The translations under genes were made by a program, and so were the position numbers. Positions 26,071 through 34,559 of a stretch of DNA of 64,000 nucleotides are shown piece after piece. Source of the DNA: CALODP01 sp942492055 (GTDB taxonomy: Bacteria > Bacteroidota > Ignavibacteria > Ignavibacteriales > Melioribacteraceae); contig CALODP010000025.1 in the NCBI GenBank assembly GCA_942492055.1, positions 186,001 to 250,000 on the forward strand, written 5' to 3'. Positions within the stretch are counted from its first letter, which is position 1. Every line of letters begins with the position of its first letter. The notes beneath the pieces were generated by a model. That model did no database searches. It was given only the letters and a program-made list of their open reading frames with translations, and had not been told where the DNA came from.

Positions 26071-27672
26071 ATGTTGGGAATTAAGAAAAAAGCTTATGTA
26101 AACGGAAAGATATATACTGTCGATCCGAATCGGCCTTGGGCGGAAGCGATAATTACAGTGGGTGATAAAATAGCCTTCGTTGGTAACAATAATGAAATAG
26201 CCAAATATATTGATGACGAAACCGAGATTATCGAACTTAAAGGAGATTTTGTCCTCCCGGGATTTATCGATTCTCATACTCATCTCTTTTTGGGGGGAAT
26301 TACCCTTTTGGGGGTTGATTTGAGCAAAGCAGAATCATCCGAAGAGTTTGTTGAGGAACTTAAAAAGCACATCGAAACTAAACCGGGGAAATGGGTAATC
26401 GGTGGAAATTGGAATCACCAAAACTGGAAAGAAATTATACTCCCTCAAAAAGAATGGGTAGATTCCTTTTCCAAAGATACACCTATCTTTGTACACCGTA
26501 TGGATTATCATATGGCTTTCGTAAATTCGGCAGTTCTTAAGATAGCTGGAATCACAAAAGATACACCGGATCCGACCGGAGGAATAATCGAGAGAGACAA
26601 GTTAACGGGGGAACCGACCGGAATACTAAAGGATAAGGCGGTTGAGCTTGTGTGGAAAATTATTCCGGAACCTGCAGGGGAGGAACTCGAAGCTATTCTC
26701 CGCGCGGCTTTCAATGAGGCCAAGCGACTTGGAGTTACTTCGGTTCACGATGTTTGCTACAATAATCATTTCAAAGGTTTGCAAAAGTTTCGACGTGAAG
26801 AAGGGCTGACATGCCGAGTAAACGCCCGTCTTCCTTTGGAATATATTCCCTCTCTTAATGAAGCGGAAATAGAACACGGCCTCGGAGACGATATTCTAAG
26901 ACTTGGCTCTCTGAAGGCATTTGCCGACGGAGCTTTGGGGAGCGGAACAGCACTCTTCTTTCAGCCTTACACGGATGACCCTTCTTCGGTAGGTATCGGC
27001 TCCGAAATGTTCGAATCGGGAAAACTACATGAATTGGCAAAGCTTGCGGATAAGAGCAAATGGCCTCTGTCAATTCACGCTATCGGAGATAAAGCAATTT
27101 CGGAAATAATAGATCTGGCCAATGAGTTATCAACATCTTATCCACAGTGGGATAGACGATTCCGTCTCGAACACGCCCAGCATATCGCTCCAAAAGATAT
27201 TCCGAGACTTAAGGAAGAAAGTATTATCGTTTCCGGACAACCCTGCCATCATTCATCCGACGGAAACTGGGCCTTGAAAAAGATTGGGTCGGAAAGGTTG
27301 AGATGGACTTATGCTTTCAAGTCCTTCTTAGACAGTGGCGCGAAGCTATGTTTCGGGAGCGATTGGCCGGTTGTTACACTCGATCCTATTCAAGGGATTC
27401 ACTCTGCGGTAACAAGAGAAACTTTCGACGGAAAATTCCCCGACGGACTTGTACCGGAGGAAAAGATCTCGGTGAAGGAAGCAATAGAATGCTATACGAT
27501 TAACGGAGCATACGCCGAATATGCCGAAAATAAAAAGGGAAGTATAAGTGTGGGAAAGTTGGCGGATTTTGTTATATTAAGCGCCAATCTTTTCGAGATA
27601 CCCGAGAGGGAAATAAAGAACCAGTTTGTTAAGAGAACTGTCTTTAACGGGGATACAATTTACATCATATAA
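26071..27672 (+). CDS. amidohydrolase family protein (YtcJ-like)
   Basis: Metal-dependent hydrolase of 533 residues. It shows the beta-sandwich start KKAYVNGKIYTVDPNRPW, the metal motif FVLPGFIDSHTHLFLGG, a second region RLEHAQHIAP, the catalytic Asp in CFGSDWPVVTLDP, and the C-terminal GSISVGKLADFVIL typical of the superfamily. It resembles YtcJ-like amidohydrolases, whose substrates are largely unknown. No signal peptide is seen. The downstream gene begins 15 bases later. Confidence 0.9.
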   Translation: MLGIKKKAYVNGKIYTVDPNRPWAEAIITVGDKIAFVGNNNEIAKYIDDETEIIELKGDFVLPGFIDSHTHLFLGGITLLGVDLSKAESSEEFVEELKKHIETKPGKWVIGGNWNHQNWKEIILPQKEWVDSFSKDTPIFVHRMDYHMAFVNSAVLKIAGITKDTPDPTGGIIERDKLTGEPTGILKDKAVELVWKIIPEPAGEELEAILRAAFNEAKRLGVTSVHDVCYNNHFKGLQKFRREEGLTCRVNARLPLEYIPSLNEAEIEHGLGDDILRLGSLKAFADGALGSGTALFFQPYTDDPSSVGIGSEMFESGKLHELAKLADKSKWPLSIHAIGDKAISEIIDLANELSTSYPQWDRRFRLEHAQHIAPKDIPRLKEESIIVSGQPCHHSSDGNWALKKIGSERLRWTYAFKSFLDSGAKLCFGSDWPVVTLDPIQGIHSAVTRETFDGKFPDGLVPEEKISVKEAIECYTINGAYAEYAENKKGSISVGKLADFVILSANLFEIPEREIKNQFVKRTVFNGDTIYII

Positions 27673-27687
27673 ACTAAGGATTATTTT

Positions 27688-30528
27688 ATGCGGATAAGAA
27701 ATCCACGAAATCTAATTGCGCTTTTCTTTTTGTTGTTTACCGCTTCCATATCTTTTGCTCAAAAAGGATATATCAACGACGTAATCGAAAGTTCCTATTC
27801 AAACGGAGATATTTCTTACGAAGAAGCTCTGTTGCAAAAATTCTATGCCGGATTCGACAAAGAAAAATTGAATGTGACATTTAAAGTGGCAAATCAAATG
27901 CCCGGTAAATGCGCTACTACACTTGTGAAAGAATATGTTGAAAATAAATCAAGGTTATCCGATAACGCGGTTCAAATAATAGAATCCTATATCGGGGAGA
28001 CAAGCAGAAACAAAGTAAACTCATCAACTTATATTTCTCCATACGGAAAATTTGAGCTTACCTATTCGATCTCCGGATCTGACGCGGTTTCAGCTACAGA
28101 CGCTGACGGAAACGGTACCCCTGATTACGTAGAAAAGATCGCTTCATATTTCGATTACTCATGGAAGTTTCTTATCGATACTTTGGGATACGAAGCTCCT
28201 CCTATCGGGAACGGATATTATCAAATAAGTTTTGAGGATATGGAGTATTACGGATATACTACCCCTACTAGCGCTAGGGGAATGACCTATATTGTAATGC
28301 ACAATAATTATATCGGTTTCGGTAATAATGACGATCCCGAAGATCCGGTGCTTGGCGCAGCTAAAGTAACCGCTATTCATGAATTCAAGCACGCTTTGCA
28401 GTATACTAATTCCGATTGGAAAGAACCGGGCTGGATAATGGAAGTGGACGCTACATGGACTGAAGATATCGGGTACGATTATGTTAATGATTATTACAAT
28501 TATCTAAGAGGATCTCAAATTACGGATCCCAGCGGTTCTTTTGAAAAAGGGGACGGATATGAGGATTGTATCTGGATGCACTATCTTTCACAAAAGCATG
28601 GTGTTCAAATAAACAGAGAAATTTGGGAAAGATCAAAGGCTAATAACGAAAGCATCTATCAGGTTTTCGACAATGTACTCAAAACCTACAACTCTACATA
28701 CGAAGACGCGTTGATGGAATATTTTACTTGGAATCTTTTTTGCGGTAATATGGCTGATGAAAAAGTTCCTTCGTATGAAGAAGCAAAAGATTATCCTTCT
28801 CCGGGATTATGTGGAAGTTTTTCACTGAACGGTGAAATTCCGAATGATGGTTGTGGTATGGATGAGATGGGAGCCAATTTCATCGGAATTAAATCGGAGT
28901 ATGACGCGAAATTTTTCAAACTGCAAATAACTCCGGGAAATGCAATGTTGGGAACCACTATTGTTGTTTTTCCTACTGACGGAGCCCCATATAAAGTTAC
29001 TAATAAGTTCGAAGAAACTTTGGAGTTTGTTTCCGATGAATTTCTTTCCGGAATTGAAAAGATTTATCTGGTACCGGTTGCCCTCACTGTTTCGGGAAGC
29101 AAAGCTGCTTATTCTTATGTCGCTTCTCCTTACAGCACGGTTCAATTGACTCATACTCCTTTGAAGGATACGGAAGATAATTCTAGAGTTAAGATCGATA
29201 TCAATGTTATCAACGAAAGTAATTTGGCGGTATTCGATTCTCTTTTCCTTTATTACAGAATTAATTCGGGTGACTTATCAAAAGTTTCTCTAACCGATAA
29301 AGGGAACAACCTTTTCGAATATGAATTAACCGGTGTGGAAATGGAGTCGAAAATCGATTACTATTTCTCAATCGAAGATTCATTAAAAAATAAATACTAT
29401 TTACCTTTAAGCGCCCCTAGCGAGGCATATTCATTCTTCGTAGGAGCCGATAAAACTCCTCCGGCTGTTGAATTTGCCGATCAGTTCAACTCTAAAAGTA
29501 TTTACAACTTTCCATTGGAATTAAGCGGAAAGATTAGTGATAATATCGGAATTAGTGAAGCCTACATTGAGTACAATCTGAATGAGGGTACATCGAAGAA
29601 AATTGATATCACTTTGAATGAGAACGGAATGGCAAACGCTCTTTTGAATATCGATACTACCGGGTTGGAAATTCCCGCAAAATTATCATACAAGGTTGTG
29701 GTTAAAGACAATTCGACTTTGAAAAACAGAACAACCGTTCCGCAAGAAGGTTACTATGAAATAAATTTGGCGAAAGCAAAGTACTACTCATCTCTTCCTA
29801 ATTTGCATATTCCTGATAATAATTTCCCCTCTAAGAGAGACACGATTATCATAGAGGAAGATATTACAATTAGTGATATTGATGTTGTATTCAAAGCGAA
29901 ACATGCCAGATTCAGCGATATGAATGTACAGATCAGACCTCCTGTCGGACTCAAAAAAGAACTCTTCAATCGTCCCGGATTAGAAACAATTTACTCGAAA
30001 GCCGGTAACCCAAATTTGATATTCGATGACGAAGCTCTTACTGAAATGGGAGAAGGATATTATTTGGCCAATAAAGATTCCGCAAAAGGATACTTCCTTC
30101 CTACGGATCTTGATCTGGCTTCCCTGGAAGGACAATCCGCAAAGGGGACATGGATCATCTATCTATATGACAAAGAAAAAGGGTATGAAGGGGATTTGAC
30201 CGAATGGGGGCTCATCATCCAAGGTGAACTTGTAAGTGACGTTAACGAACCTGAATTGACACCAACTGTTTACGCGTTAGAGCAAAATTATCCTAACCCG
30301 TTTAACCCGACAACGGTAATAAGCTACCAATTGCCGAAATCAGGTAATGTTAGCCTTAAAGTCTACGATGTATTGGGAAAAGAAGTAGCTACCCTGGTAA
30401 ACGAAGTTAAACAGAGCGGAAGCTACCATATAAACTTCGATGCCTCTAACCTTGCCAGTGGCGTTTATATCTACACAATCCGCGCGAACGATTATGTCTC
30501 ATCAAAGAAAATGTTGTTAATCAAATAA
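27688..30528 (+). CDS. T9SS-exported putative zinc metalloprotease (MXAN_6640-like)
   Basis: Large secreted protein, 946 residues. A signal peptide (LIALFFLLFTASISFAQ) is followed by a catalytic region with HEFKH at residues 231-235, which fits HExxH. The EVDATWTED that follows (Glu252 onward) could supply the third zinc ligand. This layout resembles the MXAN_6640 family of putative metalloproteases. Ig-like beta segments lie near residues 480-690, then a P-domain-like segment (from TIIIEEDITISDIDV to EWGLIIQGEL). The C-terminal type A sorting domain starts near YALEQNYPNPFNP. Protease activity is inferred. Confidence 0.87.
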   Translation: MRIRNPRNLIALFFLLFTASISFAQKGYINDVIESSYSNGDISYEEALLQKFYAGFDKEKLNVTFKVANQMPGKCATTLVKEYVENKSRLSDNAVQIIESYIGETSRNKVNSSTYISPYGKFELTYSISGSDAVSATDADGNGTPDYVEKIASYFDYSWKFLIDTLGYEAPPIGNGYYQISFEDMEYYGYTTPTSARGMTYIVMHNNYIGFGNNDDPEDPVLGAAKVTAIHEFKHALQYTNSDWKEPGWIMEVDATWTEDIGYDYVNDYYNYLRGSQITDPSGSFEKGDGYEDCIWMHYLSQKHGVQINREIWERSKANNESIYQVFDNVLKTYNSTYEDALMEYFTWNLFCGNMADEKVPSYEEAKDYPSPGLCGSFSLNGEIPNDGCGMDEMGANFIGIKSEYDAKFFKLQITPGNAMLGTTIVVFPTDGAPYKVTNKFEETLEFVSDEFLSGIEKIYLVPVALTVSGSKAAYSYVASPYSTVQLTHTPLKDTEDNSRVKIDINVINESNLAVFDSLFLYYRINSGDLSKVSLTDKGNNLFEYELTGVEMESKIDYYFSIEDSLKNKYYLPLSAPSEAYSFFVGADKTPPAVEFADQFNSKSIYNFPLELSGKISDNIGISEAYIEYNLNEGTSKKIDITLNENGMANALLNIDTTGLEIPAKLSYKVVVKDNSTLKNRTTVPQEGYYEINLAKAKYYSSLPNLHIPDNNFPSKRDTIIIEEDITISDIDVVFKAKHARFSDMNVQIRPPVGLKKELFNRPGLETIYSKAGNPNLIFDDEALTEMGEGYYLANKDSAKGYFLPTDLDLASLEGQSAKGTWIIYLYDKEKGYEGDLTEWGLIIQGELVSDVNEPELTPTVYALEQNYPNPFNPTTVISYQLPKSGNVSLKVYDVLGKEVATLVNEVKQSGSYHINFDASNLASGVYIYTIRANDYVSSKKMLLIK

Positions 30529-30533
30529 GCATA

Positions 30534-30562
30534 CAAAAAGAGGGACGTAAGTCCCTCTTACC
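30534..30562 (+). terminator. probable terminator after the T9SS metalloprotease
   Basis: Perfect 9-bp stem AAGAGGGAC (30538-30546) with GTCCCTCTT (30551-30559), GTAA loop, 9 bases after the stop. The T-run after it is short (TT), so efficiency is uncertain. Confidence 0.65.
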
Positions 30563-30585
30563 ATATCAATCCTCAAAATAATTCA

Positions 30586-30623
30586 GCTCCGGAGGAGCGC
30601 AATGCCTGTAGCGCCGGCGGCGC
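30586..30623. repeat. pair of short GC-rich palindromes
   Basis: GCTCC-GGA-GGAGC (30586-30598) and GCGCC-GGC-GGCGC (30611-30623) are spaced by CGCAATGCCTGTA and followed by CATGTCTGTT. Their form recalls the GCTCC/GGAGC palindromes of island 1. Confidence 0.6.
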
Positions 30624-30669
30624 GTCATGTCTGTTATTTGTTTAAGGGTGGTCACTGTGGATCCTGTTG

Positions 30670-30702
30670 AAATTCGGTACTACAACGAACTCTGACGAAA
30701 GC
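30670..30702 (+). repeat. dispersed repeat with AAATTCGG core, copy 3
   Basis: AAATTCGGTACTACAACGAA followed by CTCTGACGAAAGC, a diverged copy of 13163-13200 and 13842-13880. Confidence 0.6.
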
Positions 30703-30729
30703 TTGCTGAAAGCCAGGCTCCTGACTGGT
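30702..30729 (+). repeat. left flanking direct repeat of array B
   Basis: A 28-base sequence starting CTTGCTGAAAGCCAGG and ending CTGACTGGT. It recurs at 31540-31567 with three mismatches, on the far side of the array. Confidence 0.75.
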
Positions 30730-30776
30730 TGCTAATCATGCAAGCCCCTCATGAGTGATTAAGCTCTGTTTTCTTT

Positions 30777-31448
30777 CCCTTTGAACGACTGTCACCTCTC
30801 TTTGCATGACTGTCACTTCGCATTGATCGGGTGTCGTCTTCCATTGAACGAATGTCAAATCGTTTTGCACGACTGCCACTTCGCTTTGATCGAGCGTAAC
30901 TTCCCATTGAATGAATGTAACTTCTCTTCGAACGACTGTCACCTCTCTTTGCATGACTGTCACTTCGCTTTGATCGAGTGTAACTTCGCATTGAATGGAT
31001 GTAACTTCTTTTTGCACGACTGTCACCTCTCTTTGCATGACTGTCACTTCGCTTTGATCGGGTGTCGTCTTCCATTGAACGAATGTCAAATCGTTTTGCA
31101 CGACTGCCACATCGCTTTGATCGAGTGCAACTTCGCATTGAACGGATGTAACTTCTCTTCGAACGGCTGTCACCTCTCATTGCACGACTGTCACTTCGCT
31201 TTGATCGAGCGTAACTTCCCATTGAATGAATGTAACTTCTCTTCGAACGACTGTCACCTCTCTTTGCATGACTGTCACTTCGCTTTGATCGAATGTAACT
31301 TCCCATTGAACGAATGTAACTTCCCTTCGAACGACTGTCACCTCTCTTTGCACGACTGCCACATCGCTTTGATCGAGTGTAACTTTGCATTGAACGAATG
31401 TAACTTCCCTTTGAACGACTGTCATATCTCATTGCATGAGTGTCCATG
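30777..31448 (-). repeat. tandem array B: 32 units of 21 bp
   Basis: I laid out 32 consecutive 21-base units with no insertion or deletion. Four unit types mostly follow one another in fixed order, giving an 84-bp higher-order repeat. On the minus strand one frame reads heptads such as VTVMQRE, VTVVRRE, VTFIQWE, VTLDQSE. That frame has an in-frame stop at 31174-31176. Another minus frame and one plus frame stay open only because the unit has no stop there. No ribosome binding site precedes any of them, so I treat this as a non-coding array. Confidence 0.88.
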
Positions 31449-31539
31449 ACCAATTTTCTGCCAACCAACTAGGCTGATTTTCGTCCATTCTCTTTTCCCT
31501 CCGCGCGGTTGCTGTCTCGGAGCTGGCCTTTGCCGGGAA

Positions 31540-31567
31540 CTTGTTGAAAACCAGGCTACTGACTGGT
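31540..31567 (+). repeat. right flanking direct repeat of array B
   Basis: Matches 30702-30729 in 25 of 28 bases, same orientation. Confidence 0.75.
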
Positions 31568-31823
31568 CGGAAGGGAGCCAAATTATATCCTCCATTCGCT
31601 CTTGTTCTTCTCTGTGTGCTCAGTGTCCTCCGTGGTTAATCTTTATTTAGAACTATCCTCTCACAATAATAATCTCTTTCGGATTTTCGGGGAAGCATTC
31701 ATGGGAATTACACTATAATTATTTTCACTTGGGGGAAGAATATGTTCCCAATCGATTGCGAATATTAGAGAAATCAACTAATTTTAATCAACCAATTCAG
31801 AAATTTTAACACCGGAGAGAGAA

Positions 31824-33038
31824 ATGGCAAATTTCGTTATTAAACCTGCCGTTAGAACAGAAAACATAAGGTACGCTGTAAGAGACATTATAGGTTTGGC
31901 AAATGAAGTAGCAAAAACCGGTAAAGAGATGTTGTATTTGAACATCGGCGACCCGAACATATATGATTTCGAGCCACCGCGCCATATGGTTGAAGCTACA
32001 TACAAAGCAATGTTGGAGAACAAAAACGGATATTCTCCTTCTTCAGGTATTAAACCTGCGGTTGAAGCAATAGCTAACGAAGCCGAAAAGAAGGGAATAA
32101 CAAATATTCAGGATATATTCGTTACAACCGGAGCAAGTGAAGCAATTGAGCTGGCACTTACCGCTTTGGTAAACGAAGGGGAGAACGTTCTTACTCCTAC
32201 CCCGGGATATCCTCTTTATACAGCCGTAGCCAGCAAGTTGCAGTCTATGGAAAATCCTTACTACCTTGATGAGGAAAAAGGATGGATTCCTGATGTGGAA
32301 GATATAAAAAGCAAGATAAACGATAAGACAAAAGCGATTATCATTATCAATCCTAATAACCCTACCGGCTCGAACGGAAGCAAAGAAGCTTTGAAAGAGT
32401 TGGTCGATTTGGCTGCCGAGAAAAACTTGGTAATCTTTGCCGACGAAATTTACGATAAGCTCCTCTTCGACGGTGAAAAACATGTTTCTTTGGCTTCTTT
32501 GAATCCCGAAGCACCTGTTATTACTTTCGGCGGATTGTCGAAAAACTACATGGTTCCCGGTTTCAGAATCGGCTGGGGCGTTGTTAGTGGTAACAAAGAA
32601 GTATTGAAAGATTACATCGAAGGTATCAACAAAATGTTGCGCGCCAGATTGTCGGCAAATCATCCTGAACAATACGGATTGGTTGCGGCTTTAACAGGGG
32701 AGCAGACACATTTGGATATCGCTATGGAGAAATTAACCCGTCGTCGCGATATGACTGTTGAAATGTTAAACGCAATTCCGGGAATTTCCTGTGTTAAACC
32801 ACAGGGGGCTTTCTACGCTTATCCTAAGATTGAGCTTACGAAAACAACCGATTCTCAGTTTGTAACCGAATTGATAAAAGAAACCGGCGTTGTTGTTGTT
32901 CCGGGATCAGGGTTCGGACAAAAACCTGGTACTAGCCATTTCAGAGTTGTATTCCTTCCGCAAGATGAAGTTCTCGAAAAAGCATACAAGAACCTTGCAG
33001 AGTTTACGGCTAAATATTTCGATAAATACGAAAAATAG
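31824..33038 (+). CDS. PLP-dependent aminotransferase, class I/II (alanine/aspartate type)
   Basis: Fold type I aminotransferase, 404 residues. The PLP site is seen in NPNNPTGSNGS, FADEIYDKLLFDG and the lysine region TFGGLSKNYMVPGFRIGWG, with a C-terminal substrate arginine in TSHFRVVFLP. The closest family by appearance is AlaA-type alanine transaminase, in which VRDI-like N-termini occur (here YAVRDIIGLANEV). Aspartate or another amino acid is possible. GGAGAG lies upstream of the ATG, and a terminator follows. Confidence 0.9.
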   Translation: MANFVIKPAVRTENIRYAVRDIIGLANEVAKTGKEMLYLNIGDPNIYDFEPPRHMVEATYKAMLENKNGYSPSSGIKPAVEAIANEAEKKGITNIQDIFVTTGASEAIELALTALVNEGENVLTPTPGYPLYTAVASKLQSMENPYYLDEEKGWIPDVEDIKSKINDKTKAIIIINPNNPTGSNGSKEALKELVDLAAEKNLVIFADEIYDKLLFDGEKHVSLASLNPEAPVITFGGLSKNYMVPGFRIGWGVVSGNKEVLKDYIEGINKMLRARLSANHPEQYGLVAALTGEQTHLDIAMEKLTRRRDMTVEMLNAIPGISCVKPQGAFYAYPKIELTKTTDSQFVTELIKETGVVVVPGSGFGQKPGTSHFRVVFLPQDEVLEKAYKNLAEFTAKYFDKYEK

Positions 33039-33063
33039 AAACGTAGAAAATATACTCATTCGG

Positions 33064-33095
33064 AAAGACAGTCCTTGGCGGCTGTCTTTTCTTTT
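33064..33095 (+). terminator. intrinsic terminator after the aminotransferase gene
   Basis: AAAGACAG (33064-33071) pairs with CTGTCTTT (33082-33089); a T-rich tail follows. Confidence 0.88.
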
Positions 33096-33167
33096 ATATA
33101 ACCTATTTTTGAAAAGTTTGCGTTGTAACCAGCTAATCGATATATTTGCCGGTTCATCAATTTGAGA

Positions 33168-34421
33168 ATGAATATGAATAATAGTCTTAAGAACATAGAA
33201 ATAAGTAAGCTGAAAAACGGAATAACCGTTGTATCGGAAATAATTCCTTATGTAGAGTCTTTTTCCCTCGGGTTTTGGTTTAACGCCGGCTCGATGAATG
33301 AAACTCCCGCGAATAATGGGATTAGCCATTTCATAGAGCATATGCTCTTCAAGGGAACAAAGAAGAGAACCGCCGGGCAAATATCGGAAGATATCGAATC
33401 GTTGGGGGGCTATCTGAACGCTTTTACCTCCAAGGAGCATACATGCTACTACGGAAGGGGATTGAAGCAACATATCGAGGAGACTTTCGAAGTCTTGGCC
33501 GATATGGTTCAGAACTCCGTATTCGATCCGAAAGAGATAGAGAAAGAGGCGGGTGTTGTAATTGATGAGCTCTACGACATCGAAGACAGTCCGGAAGAGC
33601 TTATTTTCGATAAGTTCGAGACTAATATATTTGCCGGAACTCCTTTGCATTATCCCATTATCGGTACCGAGGATAACATAAGCGGATTCACCCAAGATGA
33701 TTTGTTCGATTACGTTAATGCTCATTATGTTTTCGATAATCTCTTTATCGTTGCTTCGGGAGCAGTAGATCATAACGAACTTGTAAAATATACCGAAAGG
33801 TATTTCACTAAAGATCTTGGTATGAAAAAGAAGAAAGAGTCCGAGATGAAGATTCTTACTCCCAAGGATATGCATTTCTACAAGAATATACAGCAGATGC
33901 ACGTTATCTTGGGGCGACCTTGCGTTGGGTATAATGATAAAGCAAGGACGGAAATAAATCTTCTCGCCGGTATTTTAGGAGAAGGGAGCAGTTCCCGTCT
34001 GTTTCAATCTCTCAGGGAAAACAACGGAATTACATATCAGGTTAATTCTTTCCTCAATTCCTTTTACGATATCTCCACGGTTGGTATCTATTTCTCCACC
34101 GGAGAGAAATGGTTCGACAAAGCTATTAAGCTAGCCAACGAAGAACTTGAGAACATGCGGAACAACAAAGTAAGCGAGAGGGAACTTTTAAAGACAAAAG
34201 AATATACAAAGGGACAGATACTTTTGGGGCTGGAGAGCACATCCAACCGAATGATGCGAATCGCTCAATCGATGATTTACTTCGATCGCGTAATTCCGGT
34301 GGAAGAGACAATCGCGGATATCGAAAAGGTAACCGTTGAGAGAATTGCCGAGCTTGCCGGTGAATTATTCGACCCGAAAGGTTTTACTAAAATTGTAATA
34401 AGTTCTCAAGGAAAAGACTAA
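33168..34421 (+). CDS. M16 family zinc peptidase (processing-peptidase-like)
   Basis: Peptidase of about 418 residues with the inverted zinc motif HFIEH (His54, Glu57, His58 from this start) inside GISHFIEHMLFKGT, and the distal ligand region EKEAGVVIDELYDIEDSPEE. The C-terminal half is the second M16 domain. The length matches single-chain bacterial PqqL/YmxG-like enzymes. The start is uncertain: ATGs at 33168 and 33174 and a TTG at 33162 are all in frame, and the Shine-Dalgarno is weak. No signal peptide is seen. Confidence 0.9.
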   Translation: MNMNNSLKNIEISKLKNGITVVSEIIPYVESFSLGFWFNAGSMNETPANNGISHFIEHMLFKGTKKRTAGQISEDIESLGGYLNAFTSKEHTCYYGRGLKQHIEETFEVLADMVQNSVFDPKEIEKEAGVVIDELYDIEDSPEELIFDKFETNIFAGTPLHYPIIGTEDNISGFTQDDLFDYVNAHYVFDNLFIVASGAVDHNELVKYTERYFTKDLGMKKKKESEMKILTPKDMHFYKNIQQMHVILGRPCVGYNDKARTEINLLAGILGEGSSSRLFQSLRENNGITYQVNSFLNSFYDISTVGIYFSTGEKWFDKAIKLANEELENMRNNKVSERELLKTKEYTKGQILLGLESTSNRMMRIAQSMIYFDRVIPVEETIADIEKVTVERIAELAGELFDPKGFTKIVISSQGKD

Positions 34422-34466
34422 TATCCTAAAGTGCAATCGAATTATTGACTAAGAAAGAGTAAATAA

Positions 34467-34512
34467 AAAAGTCGGGATAGTTTTAAGTTTATCTGGCTTT
34501 TTGCTTTTTCTT
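34467..34512 (+). terminator. probable terminator after the M16 gene
   Basis: AAAAAAGTCGGGATAG can pair imperfectly with TATCTGGCTTTTT, followed by more T. Mismatches in the stem keep confidence moderate. Confidence 0.5.
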
Positions 34513-34559
34513 TATTTATCTTGAAATCGGTGTGCATCTGAGGGGTAAAATTTTTACTA

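Larger units (their letters stand above)
30529..31823. other. 1.3-kb gene-free region, repeat island 3
   Basis: It holds a hairpin after the metalloprotease gene, two short GC-rich palindromes (30586-30598 and 30611-30623), the third copy of the AAATTCGG repeat (30670-30702), and two 28-base direct repeats flanking a 32-unit tandem array. About 250 bases of AT-rich leader precede the aminotransferase gene. No gene is supported. Confidence 0.8.

Noticed and set aside
30777..31448. CRISPR array
   Set aside because: Units are contiguous at 21 bp with no spacers, and no cas genes are present in the window.
30749..31468. Open frames of 239, 222 and 145 codons across array B (Ser/Lys/Arg-rich, His/Cys/Leu-rich and VTVxQxE heptads)
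   Set aside because: They overlap in three frames on both strands, exist only because the 21-bp unit lacks stops, have no ribosome binding site, and the heptad frame contains a stop at 31174-31176.
32907..33902. Long minus-strand open frame of 331 codons
   Set aside because: It is antisense to the M16 peptidase gene and the end of the aminotransferase gene, both with clear family motifs.
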